A DNA stretch of 64,000 nt, taken from NCBI RefSeq assembly GCF_000212735.1, contig NC_015510.1, positions 5,333,001-5,397,000 on the forward strand. Direction: 5' to 3'. This DNA comes from Haliscomenobacter hydrossis DSM 1100 (lineage in GTDB: Bacteria; Bacteroidota; Bacteroidia; Chitinophagales; Saprospiraceae). The stretch's first letter is position 1. Each line of letters begins with the position of its first letter. Both the position numbers and the translations under genes were made by a program. The notes beneath the pieces were generated by a model. That model ran no database searches. It saw nothing but the letters and a program-made list of their open reading frames with translations, and was not told the origin of the DNA. Shown piece after piece: positions 24,412 through 33,432 of this stretch.

Positions 24412-26502
24412 TCAGAATCCCCTATAATTACAAAGTTCTTCAATTGTCAGTTTTTGTTTTTTGAATAGATCGTAAAATTCGTTGGGTGTAATTCGTAGTC
24501 GTATGTGTCCATATTTGTCATAAGGATGTGCTTCTGTCTTTTGATTTCTTTTTTCATTGATTTCTATCCAATGCTTATTGCAAAGAGGAAAAAAGTTATC
24601 TATTAAATTTGCAACTAAATTTTTGCCGTACTCAGTAGCTACTTTATTTATAGTCAGTCTACTACAAATTTTATCAAAAACAAGATTATTGAAAGTGTTA
24701 AGATTCAATAATGATTTGGAAGGGTCACTACTCACTGTTTTTATGAAAAGTAAAAACGAAATGCGTAATTCTTCATATTCAGCATCATCTGACCAAATAC
24801 TTCTATTAAAAAAAGTTTCAGGGGCACCTATTTTCCATTCATTTTTAATAGTATGGACAATTATATCAGTCGGTTGTTTACTGAAAATATATTTAATAAA
24901 TTGATTTTGCTCGCTTGTAGGTTTAAAACCAAGGAAGATTAATGGGTTGTTGAAAAGAAAATTCAATCCTTGAAGTGATAACATCCCCGTTGGGTTTTCA
25001 AGAAGCCGTGTGGCAAATATTTTTCTATATGATCTTTCTTGTGAAGCTGCATATTTATAGTTATTGAGTTCTCTTTGAATAAAGTAATTTTCCGAAGAAG
25101 AGTCTGTCAATATTAACTCTTTTTTGTTGTTCGCAAAGAGCCATCCCACCATGAAATAGTTAACGAGCCAATGTCTGTGTTTCTCGAATGTGTATGTTTG
25201 ATAGATTTTTTCGTCAAATGGATACTCGGGGAAATATTTAAAGCAAAGAGCAACAAGATGATTAAATAATATGTTTTCGTCAATAAGTATACTACGAATA
25301 AAATCAATTACATCATTGTCTTTTGGAAAGTGTTTTTTGAGGTAAAATAGAATACCTTCAAAATGTGTCAAAATCAAACTGTAATTGTCGAGGATTAGTT
25401 TTTTTACTTGTTCGTCCGCATTGAGTTTGTACAAAGAAAAGCCAATTACAGTTTTGTCAAGATATTGTTCTTCAGAATTCTCGTTAAAACAATTGACAAA
25501 TCGTTTCATAAGATGTTTATGGGTTTTAGCTTTTAATTTGTTTAATTCTTTACCAGTTGTTTCTTCCTTATATTCTTTTGTGATGTCTGAAAATTTGCTG
25601 TTTTGAATCTTAAGTTGAGCATCTATATCAGTCACTTTTTTAATTAGTATTTTACTCCCTTGTGGAATCAGTCCGAGGTCCCGTGAAATTAAGTCAAGTG
25701 CAGCTATAAGCTTTTGCGAAGTTAACTTATCCTTTGAAAATATTCTTATATCGTCAACATACCTTAAATACTTAAAATCTAACTTTTTTGCGGTTCTTTT
25801 CACTTCGCTATCAATGTAAAAGAGGTATAAATCGGCTAAAAATGGTGAACTTATAGGTCCTTGAGGTATCCCGTGCTTACTTTTAAAAGATTTGTGATTG
25901 GAATCGGCAGTCCAAGTTTCTAAACATTTTGAGAGCAATTCAAGTAATTCTTTCTCTACATTGTAGTTGTTTTGAAGTAGTTCACAAAGAATATTGTGGT
26001 CAATAGTGTCAAAAAATGATGCAATATCAAATTCACTTAAATAAACATAACCACTTGAAAAATGGTCTTTGGAAATTTCATTGAATCTTTTCCATTTCCT
26101 TTTCCAAGACTTGTAAAAAAACTGTTTGTCTTTCGCTTTTGAAGTGTTTACAATGTTTCCGAAAATAATTTTGTCGTAATATGGCGAAATAATATCGTAT
26201 GCAGTGTCCGCAATAATATTTGTAATTGATTGATAGACGAGCATATCTACAAATGTTAGCATGGAAAGTGGTCTGACAAGATTATCTTTTTTAGGTATAA
26301 ATATTTTGTGGCATTTGTCAGGTTTGTAAATGTCTTGTTTAATAAAAGATATCACTGTCTCAATGTTTTCATCAAGATATAAACCAAATATTTTCAAGTC
26401 TTCGTAATAAATACTCTTATACAAATTTCTAGATGCAGTTTTAAGTCTGTCGTAAGCAAGCTTAAAATTGTCCGAGGTCAAAAAATTGTCGTATTGTGTC
26501 AT
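24412..26502 (-). CDS. Reverse transcriptase, defence-type (UG/Abi-like) candidate
   Basis: The 696-residue protein has RT motifs in order: IPKKDNLVRPLSM (69-81), catalytic motif A FDIASFFDTIDH (158-169), motif B HGIPQGPISSPFLADLYL (210-227), motif C YLRYVDDIRIF (245-255) and LGLIPQGSKILIKK (276-289). Residues about 300-696 are a long, probably helical region with no maturase, endonuclease or integrase motifs, unlike group II intron RTs. This architecture fits the Unknown Group/abortive infection RTs (DRT systems), many of which act with a structured RNA against phages. The subgroup cannot be fixed by eye. The gene is clearly more A+T-rich than its neighbours and is flanked by 512 bp and 182 bp of non-coding DNA, suggesting transfer. 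Confidence 0.85.
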   Translation of the reverse strand: MTQYDNFLTSDNFKLAYDRLKTASRNLYKSIYYEDLKIFGLYLDENIETVISFIKQDIYKPDKCHKIFIPKKDNLVRPLSMLTFVDMLVYQSITNIIADTAYDIISPYYDKIIFGNIVNTSKAKDKQFFYKSWKRKWKRFNEISKDHFSSGYVYLSEFDIASFFDTIDHNILCELLQNNYNVEKELLELLSKCLETWTADSNHKSFKSKHGIPQGPISSPFLADLYLFYIDSEVKRTAKKLDFKYLRYVDDIRIFSKDKLTSQKLIAALDLISRDLGLIPQGSKILIKKVTDIDAQLKIQNSKFSDITKEYKEETTGKELNKLKAKTHKHLMKRFVNCFNENSEEQYLDKTVIGFSLYKLNADEQVKKLILDNYSLILTHFEGILFYLKKHFPKDNDVIDFIRSILIDENILFNHLVALCFKYFPEYPFDEKIYQTYTFEKHRHWLVNYFMVGWLFANNKKELILTDSSSENYFIQRELNNYKYAASQERSYRKIFATRLLENPTGMLSLQGLNFLFNNPLIFLGFKPTSEQNQFIKYIFSKQPTDIIVHTIKNEWKIGAPETFFNRSIWSDDAEYEELRISFLLFIKTVSSDPSKSLLNLNTFNNLVFDKICSRLTINKVATEYGKNLVANLIDNFFPLCNKHWIEINEKRNQKTEAHPYDKYGHIRLRITPNEFYDLFKKQKLTIEELCNYRGF

Positions 26503-26684
26503 TGTTTGCTGTGTATTTTAAAATTACTGTACTACCGCGAGCTCTATTTTCCTTAGTCGCCCCAAGGGACGTTCGTTCCCGCTTAATTCTTTACCTGATA
26601 ATATAGCTTCACCTCTCCACAAAAAAACTCTCCCGCAAGATAACCCAAACAATCCACTTAAACAACTAATAAAACAATAATCCC

Positions 26685-28502
26685 TCACCCCAACCCCACA
26701 TTCAACGTAATCCTTGTCCCTTCCCCGACCTCCGAATGAATGAACATCCGGCCCTGAATGAATTGCATTCTTTCCCGCATAAAAGACAGCCCCATGCCGC
26801 TGCCGTCATTTTTTTGTTCCACCTCATCCGGGTCAAAACCTTTGCCATCGTCATCGATGACGATGCTCAACATTTTTTCGGTATGCGAAATGCGGATCAG
26901 GATGAAGTTGGCTTGTGCGTATTTCACGGCGTTGTTCACGGCCTCTTGCGTGATGCGGTAGAGGTTGGTTTCTACCACGGTATCCAGGCGTCCGTTGAAA
27001 TTGCTGCGGTTTTCGAAGAGGATGTTGCTGCCGGTGAGTTTGCTCAGTTCGGCGGCCATGCGGGCCAGGCCGGTGGCGATGCCATAGTCGCTGAGTTCGG
27101 GTGGCGTGAGGTTGAAGGTCACCATGCGCACGCCCTGGATGAGTTTGACGGTCAGTTGTTGGAGTTTTTCCAGTTTGGCCTGTGCTTTTTCCGTTTGGCT
27201 GAGATCGAGGGCGTCCAGGTTGAATTTGAGGGCGGTGAGCATTTGGCCGATGCCGTCGTGCATGTCGCGGGCAATGCGTTTGCGTTCCTCTTCCTGAGCC
27301 TCGACGATTTGTGCGGAGCGCAGCACCTGCTGGCGCATTTGTTCGTCAAAACGCTCCTGGTTGAGGCGTTCTATTTCCTGTAAGGCATCTTTGCGATAGG
27401 TGATGTCGGAGCACAAGATCAGCAAATCTTGCGCCAGGCCGCCGCCGCTGACGGGGATCACCGACATTTCGAGCCACAGTTTGCGGCCATCACGGGTGCT
27501 GATCTGGATTTCGCTGGTGCTGATGCGCGAGCGGGCTTTTTGGATGCATTCATCGATGGCCTGTTGGCCGGCCTCGTCGGCGCTGATGATTTCGGACAGG
27601 CGACCGTGCAGGGGCTTTTTTTCGTAGCCCAACAATTGCCGAAACTTCTCGCTGAGGTAGCGCACTTGTCCGGCAGTGCTGCAGTTGGCAAACAGCGCCG
27701 CCTGATCCACGGCAAAAGTGAGCGCCCGCAGTTCTTGCAGTGAACTCTCTTTGGCGCGGTACAATTGCTCCATTTCTTTGGCCAGGCGTTTGGCTTCCTG
27801 CTCGGAGTGCAACAAACGCTGGAGGGCTTCCCGCACGTGGATGGCGGCTGGGCGGAAGATGAACCAAAACTCCACCAGCAAAATGAACAAGGCCACCAGC
27901 AGCAAAATCCATTCAATGCGTTTGATTTCGTTGACTTTGGCTTTGGATTCGGCGTCGTATTGAAACACGATCTGGTCCATTTCGGCGACGAAGCGTTTTT
28001 CATTGCGCAAGACTTGCGCCAGCAAATTGGAGTCCACCCGGGATTGTCCGGCGGTGGAGGCATCGGCGATGGTACGCACGGCCCCGTACATGGCTTCAAA
28101 ATGGGGGTTGACCTCCCGGAACATGGTGCGGACTGCCGTACTGTTGTACCCCGGCAAACCCAACTGTACATCGCCCGCTTGCAAGCCCCGATGGGCCTCA
28201 TGCCAAACCCAGATGTCTTTCCGCAGTTGTTGCCGCAGGTTGCGCAAGGAATCGGGTTGCGCCCCGGCGGCCAGCAGCAATACTTGTTTGGTAATGCGCT
28301 GGCTGAGCATGCGCTGCCGCCCGGCTACGTTCACCACCCGCGAGTCGTCGGTTTGTTTGCGCAAATGCTCCTGAATCAACAATTGTCCGCTGACAATGGC
28401 CAGGGCAATCGCCCCGAGCGCCAACACGTACAGGCGACGCAGGCGGGAAAATGTGGCCGAGTCAATCGTCTCGTTCGCGATGTGAGAAAACAATGGTGCC
28501 AT
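26685..28502 (-). CDS. NarX-like sensor histidine kinase with PilJ domain and PAS
   Basis: The 605-residue protein has a transmembrane helix at about 24-43, a type IV pili methyl-accepting (PilJ) sensor domain (about 50-190) beginning VVNVAGRQRMLSQRITKQVLLL, which resembles the nitrate-binding P-box region of NarX, a second helix (about 195-215), a coiled-coil/PAS part (IQISTRDGRKLWLEMSVIPV) and a HisKA_3 kinase (EERKRIARDMHDGIGQML with the phospho-His; ITQEAVNNAVKYA; VIDDDGKGFDP; SGMGLSFMRERM). It lies just downstream of nirBD in the same direction, so nitrate or nitrite sensing is a good guess. No response regulator is adjacent. Confidence 0.88.
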   Translation of the reverse strand: MAPLFSHIANETIDSATFSRLRRLYVLALGAIALAIVSGQLLIQEHLRKQTDDSRVVNVAGRQRMLSQRITKQVLLLAAGAQPDSLRNLRQQLRKDIWVWHEAHRGLQAGDVQLGLPGYNSTAVRTMFREVNPHFEAMYGAVRTIADASTAGQSRVDSNLLAQVLRNEKRFVAEMDQIVFQYDAESKAKVNEIKRIEWILLLVALFILLVEFWFIFRPAAIHVREALQRLLHSEQEAKRLAKEMEQLYRAKESSLQELRALTFAVDQAALFANCSTAGQVRYLSEKFRQLLGYEKKPLHGRLSEIISADEAGQQAIDECIQKARSRISTSEIQISTRDGRKLWLEMSVIPVSGGGLAQDLLILCSDITYRKDALQEIERLNQERFDEQMRQQVLRSAQIVEAQEEERKRIARDMHDGIGQMLTALKFNLDALDLSQTEKAQAKLEKLQQLTVKLIQGVRMVTFNLTPPELSDYGIATGLARMAAELSKLTGSNILFENRSNFNGRLDTVVETNLYRITQEAVNNAVKYAQANFILIRISHTEKMLSIVIDDDGKGFDPDEVEQKNDGSGMGLSFMRERMQFIQGRMFIHSEVGEGTRITLNVGLG

Positions 28503-28518
28503 AGGTGGCTAAAGGTAA

Positions 28519-28571
28519 GGAAAAGCGAAAAGCTAAAAGCGAAAAGTGAAAAGCGAAAAGCTAAAAGCTTA
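28519..28571. repeat. Tandem AAAAGCGAAAAGCT words
   Basis: The spacer between nirD and the kinase consists of repeats of GAAAAGC and TAAAAGC (about six units). No inverted partner is present here. Confidence 0.75.
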
Positions 28572-28575
28572 TAAC

Positions 28576-28950
28576 TCAACTAAAGCCAATGTACACTTCT
28601 CCGTCGGTTACCTTCACGGGGTACACGGCAATGGTGCCGCAGTCTCCGTTCAGGTTTTCACCCGTCAAGAGGGAAAAAGTGCGTTTGTGCATGGGGCAGG
28701 CCACTTTGGGTTCCCCTTTTTCGTCGCCGATCAGGCCCCGCGAGAGCACCATTTCCATGCGGTGGGGGCACAAATTCTGGCAGGCATACCAGCGGCCCTG
28801 GGCCGTAAAGTGGAAGACCGCAATTTGTTTGTCCTGGTATTTGACACAGGCACCCGCATTATCGGGAAAGTCATGTATTGGCCCTGCTTTGAACCAGATT
28901 TTGACTTCGGACTCCACTACGGGAGTGTATTTGGAAAGTAAGGTTTGCAT
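28576..28950 (-). CDS. nirD: Nitrite reductase (NADH) small subunit, Rieske protein
   Basis: From ATG 28950 the protein has 124 residues. An upstream extension in frame consists only of Pro/Asn/Arg-Thr repeats read from the hairpin DNA and is rejected. The Rieske-type [2Fe-2S] ligands are in NLCPHRMEMVLSRG and VACPMHKRTFSLLTG. NirD is the small subunit of the cytoplasmic assimilatory NADH-nitrite reductase. It follows nirB after 203 bp that are almost wholly a GGTTCG hairpin. Confidence 0.93.
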   Translation of the reverse strand: MQTLLSKYTPVVESEVKIWFKAGPIHDFPDNAGACVKYQDKQIAVFHFTAQGRWYACQNLCPHRMEMVLSRGLIGDEKGEPKVACPMHKRTFSLLTGENLNGDCGTIAVYPVKVTDGEVYIGFS

Positions 28951-28958
28951 AATTGGAA

Positions 28959-29153
28959 GGTTTGAGGGTTCGGGGGTTTGAGGGTTCGGGGGTTCGAGGG
29001 TTCGGGGGTTCGGGGGTTCGAGGGTTCGGGAGTTCGGGGGTTCGTAGTTCGAGGGTTCGGGAGTTCGGGGGTTTGGGGGAAAGCTCAAGAGCGGAGGACC
29101 AACCCTCGAACCCCCGAACTACGAACCCCCGAACCCTGGAACCCCCGAACCCT
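28959..29153. repeat. GGTTCGGG/GGTTCGAG-word hairpin between nirB and nirD
   Basis: About fifteen 8-base words (GGTTCGGG, GGTTCGAG and variants) run from 28959 to about 29081; after a 20-base loop, inverted words (CCCCGAACC type) run from 29101 to about 29155. The element fills the intercistronic space, ends 8 bp from the nirD start and touches the nirB stop. It is the longest of four related copies. Confidence 0.9.
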
Positions 29154-31661
29154 CTACCAAGCTCTTGGCATTTTCTGTTCCCGTAAGCTTACAAATTCGA
29201 TGTTCTCATCCGTGTCTTCACTATTGACGAAGTGTTTGAAGCGGGCCCGGATGGCCGGATTTTCCACCGCTTCTTTCCATTCACATTGGTAGTTGTTGAT
29301 CAAGTTGGCCATATCCACATCCAGTTCGGCACCGATGCCGAGGGAGTCGTTGACAATCACTTCACGTAGGTAATTGATGCCCCCTTCCATTTTTTCCAGC
29401 CAGGGCGCGGTGCGCACCAGTGGGCCAGCGGTTTTGATGTAAAACATCAGGAAGCGGTCGAGGTAGCGCAGGCAGGTTGGTGAGTCGATTTTTTCAGCCA
29501 ACAACACCGCGTGCTTGGGATTAGCACCGCCGTTGCCGCACACATAGAGGTTCCAACCCTCTTCGGTGGCGATGATGCCAAAATCCTTACCCCGGGCTTC
29601 GGCACATTCACGGATACAACCCGACACACCGCCCTTGATCTTGTGCGGCGCACGGATGCCCTTGTAGCGCTCTTCTACCTCAATGGCGAAGCTCACACTG
29701 TCCAGCATCCCGAAGCGGCACCAGGTGGAGCCTACACAACTTTTGACGGTGCGCAGGGCTTTGCCGTAGGCGTGACCACTCTCAAAACCAGCAGCGATGA
29801 GTTCTTCCCAAATGAACGGCAAATCGTCGAGGCGGGCCCCAAATAGATCGATGCGCTGGCCACCCGTGATTTTGGTGTAGAGTTCGTATTTTTGAGCCAC
29901 CTCACCAATGGCGATCAGCTTCTCAGGGGTAATTTCGCCGCCGGGAATCCGCGGCACTACTGAATACGTCCCATTGCGTTGGATGTTGGCCAAAAAGCGG
30001 TCGTTGGTATCCTGAATGCCACTTTGTGCCACGGCGGTTTCGGCGTGGATGGAGGCAAAAATAGAAGCGAGGACGGGTTTACAGACCTCACAACCGTAAC
30101 CCGTGCCGTGTTCGGCAATGACGGTTTCGAAGCGGGTATAATTTTTTACTTTGACGATGTCGAACAGTTCTTGGCGGCTGTGCGGGAAGTGTTCACATAC
30201 GGTTTCTTTCACCGTTTTGCCCATGGCCTTGAGGGTGCCTTTGAGCAAGTCGTCCACCATGGGTTTGCAACCTCCGCAACCACTAATGGCTTTGGTGCAT
30301 TTGGTGATGGCTTTTAAGGTTTCGCAACCTGCTTCGCTCACGGCCGCACAAATCTGGCCTTTGCTGACACTTTCGCAAGAACAAATGACCGCTGCATCGG
30401 GCAAGTCCAGCACGCTGCCAAAAGCCGATTCTCCACCAGCAAGTTTGACGATCAGGGCTTCGGGTTCGGGCGGCAGGGTGATGGCGTTTTTATAAATTTG
30501 CAACAACTGGTTGTAGTCGCTGGCATCGCCAACGAGGATACCCCCCAGAAGTTTTTTTCCATCTTCCGAAACGTTCAGGCGTTTGTAGATGCCCTTGAGT
30601 TTGTCTTCAAACACGATGGCGCGGTGGGGCGCTTGGGTACCAAAGACGTCGCCAAAACTGGCTACGTCGATACCGATCAGTTTGAGGGAAGTAGACAGGT
30701 CTACCACCGGACTCATGCTGGTGGTTTTGCCCAAAATATTGCCCACGGCTACCTCGGCCATTTCGTAACCGGGTGCCACCAGGCCATACACCATGCCTTG
30801 ATACAAGGCTACTTCGCCAATGGCGTACACGTTGGGATCGGAACTGCGCATGTACTCGTCTACCACGACCCCACCGCGTGGACCCACTTCCAGGCCACAC
30901 AAGCGAGCCAGTTCATCCCGGGGCAGGATGCCCGCGGAGATGACCAACATCTCGGCGGGCAGAGCGCTTCCATCCACAAACTCCAGGTGACTAATGCGCT
31001 CTTGCCCGGCAATCAGACTGGTGTTTTTGCTGAGGTGAACCTGCACGCCAATGCCTTGAATGGCTTCGCGCAGCAGGTCACCCCCTCTTTCGTCCAATTG
31101 CCGAGGCATGAGCCGGGGCGCGAATTCCACGACGTGCGTCTCCAACCCTAAATCGCGCACAGCCTTGGCGGCTTCGAGCCCCAGCAAGCCACCGCCCAGC
31201 ACCGCAGCGGGAGTTGCAATACCTTTTGCTGCGAGCTTCATGCCATATTGGGTGATCTGCTCCAGATCCTCAATGGTGCGATAAACAAATACGCCCTGCT
31301 TGTCGGTACCCGTGATCAGGGGCACAAAAGGGGCTGATCCCGTAGCCAGGATGAGTTTATCATATGTGAAGACCAGACCCTTGTGGGTGCTCAGCGTTTT
31401 GGCCTCGCGGTCAATTTGCGTCACCAATTCGCCCAGGTGGAGGGTAATGCCATGGTTAGCATACCACTCCGCCGGAGCCAGATAAAGGTCTTGTTCGGTT
31501 TTTCCGGAAAAATAGTCACTCAGGTGCACCCGGTCGTACGCGGGGCGCGGCTCTTCGCCAAATACGTGCAGTTCGTACGTACCCTGGGGGGCTTGTGCGA
31601 GCCACTTTTCGCAGAACTTATAGCCCACCATGCCGTTGCCGATTACGATTATTCGCATCAT
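29154..31661 (-). CDS. nirB: Nitrite reductase (NADH) large subunit
   Basis: The 835-residue protein starts at ATG 31661 or the next codon. Order of parts: FAD/NAD(P)H oxidoreductase (IIVIGNGMVGYKF; ILATGSAPFVP; AAVLGGGLLGLEAAKAV), two BFD-like [2Fe-2S] segments (ICSCESVSKGQI ... SGCGGCKP and GYGCEVCKPV), and the sulfite/nitrite reductase domains with the siroheme-[4Fe-4S] ligands CVGSTWCRFG and SGCIRECAEARGKDFG. It reduces nitrite to ammonium with NADH. It is divergent from the siroheme methyltransferase gene, which provides its cofactor path. Confidence 0.96.
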   Translation of the reverse strand: MMRIIVIGNGMVGYKFCEKWLAQAPQGTYELHVFGEEPRPAYDRVHLSDYFSGKTEQDLYLAPAEWYANHGITLHLGELVTQIDREAKTLSTHKGLVFTYDKLILATGSAPFVPLITGTDKQGVFVYRTIEDLEQITQYGMKLAAKGIATPAAVLGGGLLGLEAAKAVRDLGLETHVVEFAPRLMPRQLDERGGDLLREAIQGIGVQVHLSKNTSLIAGQERISHLEFVDGSALPAEMLVISAGILPRDELARLCGLEVGPRGGVVVDEYMRSSDPNVYAIGEVALYQGMVYGLVAPGYEMAEVAVGNILGKTTSMSPVVDLSTSLKLIGIDVASFGDVFGTQAPHRAIVFEDKLKGIYKRLNVSEDGKKLLGGILVGDASDYNQLLQIYKNAITLPPEPEALIVKLAGGESAFGSVLDLPDAAVICSCESVSKGQICAAVSEAGCETLKAITKCTKAISGCGGCKPMVDDLLKGTLKAMGKTVKETVCEHFPHSRQELFDIVKVKNYTRFETVIAEHGTGYGCEVCKPVLASIFASIHAETAVAQSGIQDTNDRFLANIQRNGTYSVVPRIPGGEITPEKLIAIGEVAQKYELYTKITGGQRIDLFGARLDDLPFIWEELIAAGFESGHAYGKALRTVKSCVGSTWCRFGMLDSVSFAIEVEERYKGIRAPHKIKGGVSGCIRECAEARGKDFGIIATEEGWNLYVCGNGGANPKHAVLLAEKIDSPTCLRYLDRFLMFYIKTAGPLVRTAPWLEKMEGGINYLREVIVNDSLGIGAELDVDMANLINNYQCEWKEAVENPAIRARFKHFVNSEDTDENIEFVSLREQKMPRAW

Positions 31662-31680
31662 GTACGTAGATTTTTATTGA

Positions 31681-31710
31681 CAAAACTACGTAATAATTTA
31701 AGTAATACAA
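31681..31710 (-). promoter_or_regulatory. nirB promoter
   Basis: On the minus strand TTG (31708-31710), 19 bases and TAGTTTTG (31681-31688) match the Bacteroidota TTG-N19-TAnnTTTG consensus exactly. It leaves a leader of only about 15 nt before nirB. Confidence 0.75.
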
Positions 31711-31760
31711 GTTTTTATCCATAAAAATACTTAATTTTGTGTGCAACAAAAGCTACGACT

Positions 31761-32537
31761 ATGGTAATGCGTCACAAAACTCCACGTTTGACCCTGCTGG
31801 GAGCAGGGCCTGGAGACCCGGATTTGATTACACGTAAAGGCTGGAAAGCCTTGCAAATGGCGGATGTCGTGCTGTATGATGCCCTGGTTCATCCCGATCT
31901 GATTGCCGAGATTCCAACTTGTGTACGTAAAATATACGTAGGGAAACGCAGTGGCAGCCATTGCGCCACCCAAACAGAGATCAATCAACTGATCGTTGAA
32001 GCGGCGCATCAGTATGGACATGTGGTGCGGTTAAAAGGAGGTGATCCTTTTGTGTTTGGCCGAGGAATGGAAGAAATTGAGTTTGCCCGTGCGCATGGCA
32101 TCCAGCAGATCGAGGTAATTCCGGGCATCAGCAGCGCCATTGCCGGGCCAGCTGCAGCAGGTATTCCGGTGACTTCGCGGGGACTGAGCAACAGTTTTTG
32201 GGTGTTGACAGCTACTACGCTGGATGGCGCGTTTGCTGCAGACATGGAAAAGGCCGCACAATCTGACGCGACCGTAGTATTGTTGATGGGGATGCGCAAA
32301 ATTCAGGCCATTGCGGAATTGTTTGTGCAATTTCGAGGGGCGGAGACGCCCATTGCCATTATCCAGAATGCGACCCTGGACAATCAACGTACCACGATTG
32401 CTCAATTGGGGAATATTGCATCCCGTTTGCACGAGGTGGATATCCATGCGCCGGGTATTGTGGTGATCGGGGAGGTGGTGAGGGTGGGGGAGCATTTTGC
32501 TTCTGCATCTGTTCTTAACCACAACCTTTCTCATTGA
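31761..32537 (+). CDS. cobA: Uroporphyrinogen-III C-methyltransferase
   Basis: From ATG 31761 the enzyme has 258 residues (ATG 31767 is also possible; a TTG at 31737 is unlikely). LTLLGAGPGDPDLITRKGWKAL, DVVLYDALVHPDL, VVRLKGGDPFVFGRGMEE and EVIPGISSAIAGPAAAGIPVTSRGLSNSF are the standard SAM-dependent SUMT motifs. It makes precorrin-2 for siroheme, the cofactor of NirB, which explains the divergent arrangement. No CysG-type oxidase/ferrochelatase half is fused. A TAATTTTG box at 31732-31739 lacks a clear TTG partner. The 3' end overlaps the convergent lipoprotein gene by 23 bp. Confidence 0.94.
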   Translation: MVMRHKTPRLTLLGAGPGDPDLITRKGWKALQMADVVLYDALVHPDLIAEIPTCVRKIYVGKRSGSHCATQTEINQLIVEAAHQYGHVVRLKGGDPFVFGRGMEEIEFARAHGIQQIEVIPGISSAIAGPAAAGIPVTSRGLSNSFWVLTATTLDGAFAADMEKAAQSDATVVLLMGMRKIQAIAELFVQFRGAETPIAIIQNATLDNQRTTIAQLGNIASRLHEVDIHAPGIVVIGEVVRVGEHFASASVLNHNLSH

Positions 32538-33417
32538 GCAATGTCCAATTTATCTCCGGTTGTTGAGGGTAAGTTTTTCGAAGGAAACGATGGTATTCTT
32601 TTTCAAAATCGGTTTTGCTTTTATGGATGATTGGTTCTAGGTTTTTAACTCCTTGTTTCCAGAGGGTCTCAAATTTATCTAATCCATACTTCTCCAGAAA
32701 AAACTGTACCACACTTCCTGCTTGTAGATAGCCTTCTATGTCGGGAAGGGTCCTGAATTGGTAAAACAAAGTATCCAATGGAGCCAATTTCTTCGTGTAC
32801 AATAAATTCGCGGCAATGGCATGGATGGGATAACCCAAGCACGGATTATCGGCGGATACAGCAATACCTTCTTGTATCCAACTCGCTGGTTCAACCGCAT
32901 AGCCTCCGAATTGATGGATAGAGACAATATGCATCAATTCATGGGTATGGTAAGCCCTCGTTGAATCGTTGGTGGCAATCAGTAGGGTATAAGCATCGGG
33001 CAATGCCAAAGCTTTTGGTGCCATCTTGATGAAAGGCCGCAATTTCTCTCGGTCGTTAAAATAAATAATCTTTACGTTGTAGGATGTCTTTTTGTTTCCC
33101 AATAAGCTGATACAGTGGTTTTTGGAAACAATTGCCTCATTGACCAACTCATGGATGTGCTGATCAAAAAAAGGATCCAATTCGTAATAAAAGGTGATGT
33201 TATCTTTTTTTATTTGTTTAAATTTTATTTGGCTATGGTGCAGAATCGTATCCACAAGGGGGCCATAATAACTGGTCTGTTGTTGATCGCTGAGTCCTTC
33301 GGTTGTAGTGCTGTCAACCGAAATGTTATCCGTTTTTTTGTGGTTTGTCCTTCCGCAAGCAGTCAAAAGAAGAACTATCGCCGAAAAAATAGTTGCCAGT
33401 TTGGTGAGTGTCTTCAT
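32515..33417 (-). CDS. Lipoprotein with HExxH metallopeptidase-like site
   Basis: The 300-residue protein has a lipoprotein signal with lipobox LTAC (Cys21), a polar linker, and a C-terminal domain like the peptidase MA (gluzincin) group: YHTHELMHIVSIH supplies HExxH, followed by PASWIQEGIAVSADN with the third-ligand Glu, and SVVQFFLEKYGLDKFETLW. It is probably tethered to an envelope membrane. Natural substrates are unknown. Confidence 0.75.
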   Translation of the reverse strand: MKTLTKLATIFSAIVLLLTACGRTNHKKTDNISVDSTTTEGLSDQQQTSYYGPLVDTILHHSQIKFKQIKKDNITFYYELDPFFDQHIHELVNEAIVSKNHCISLLGNKKTSYNVKIIYFNDREKLRPFIKMAPKALALPDAYTLLIATNDSTRAYHTHELMHIVSIHQFGGYAVEPASWIQEGIAVSADNPCLGYPIHAIAANLLYTKKLAPLDTLFYQFRTLPDIEGYLQAGSVVQFFLEKYGLDKFETLWKQGVKNLEPIIHKSKTDFEKEYHRFLRKTYPQQPEINWTLLNEKGCG

Positions 33418-33432
33418 TGAAGCTGGTAATTA

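Noticed and set aside
28959-29081. Possible CRISPR-like array
   Set aside because: The repeats are 8-base words without spacers and without cas genes.
28953-29292. Open frames rich in Gly-Phe-Glu-Gly-Ser or Pro-Asn-Arg-Thr repeats
   Set aside because: They are translations of the GGTTCG-word hairpin; the same applies to the in-frame N-terminal extension of nirD.
31681-31740. FNR/CRP-like operator between nirB and cobA
   Set aside because: Short AAGTA/TACTT and TACGTA inverted pairs exist, but they do not match a known consensus well enough and overlap promoter boxes.
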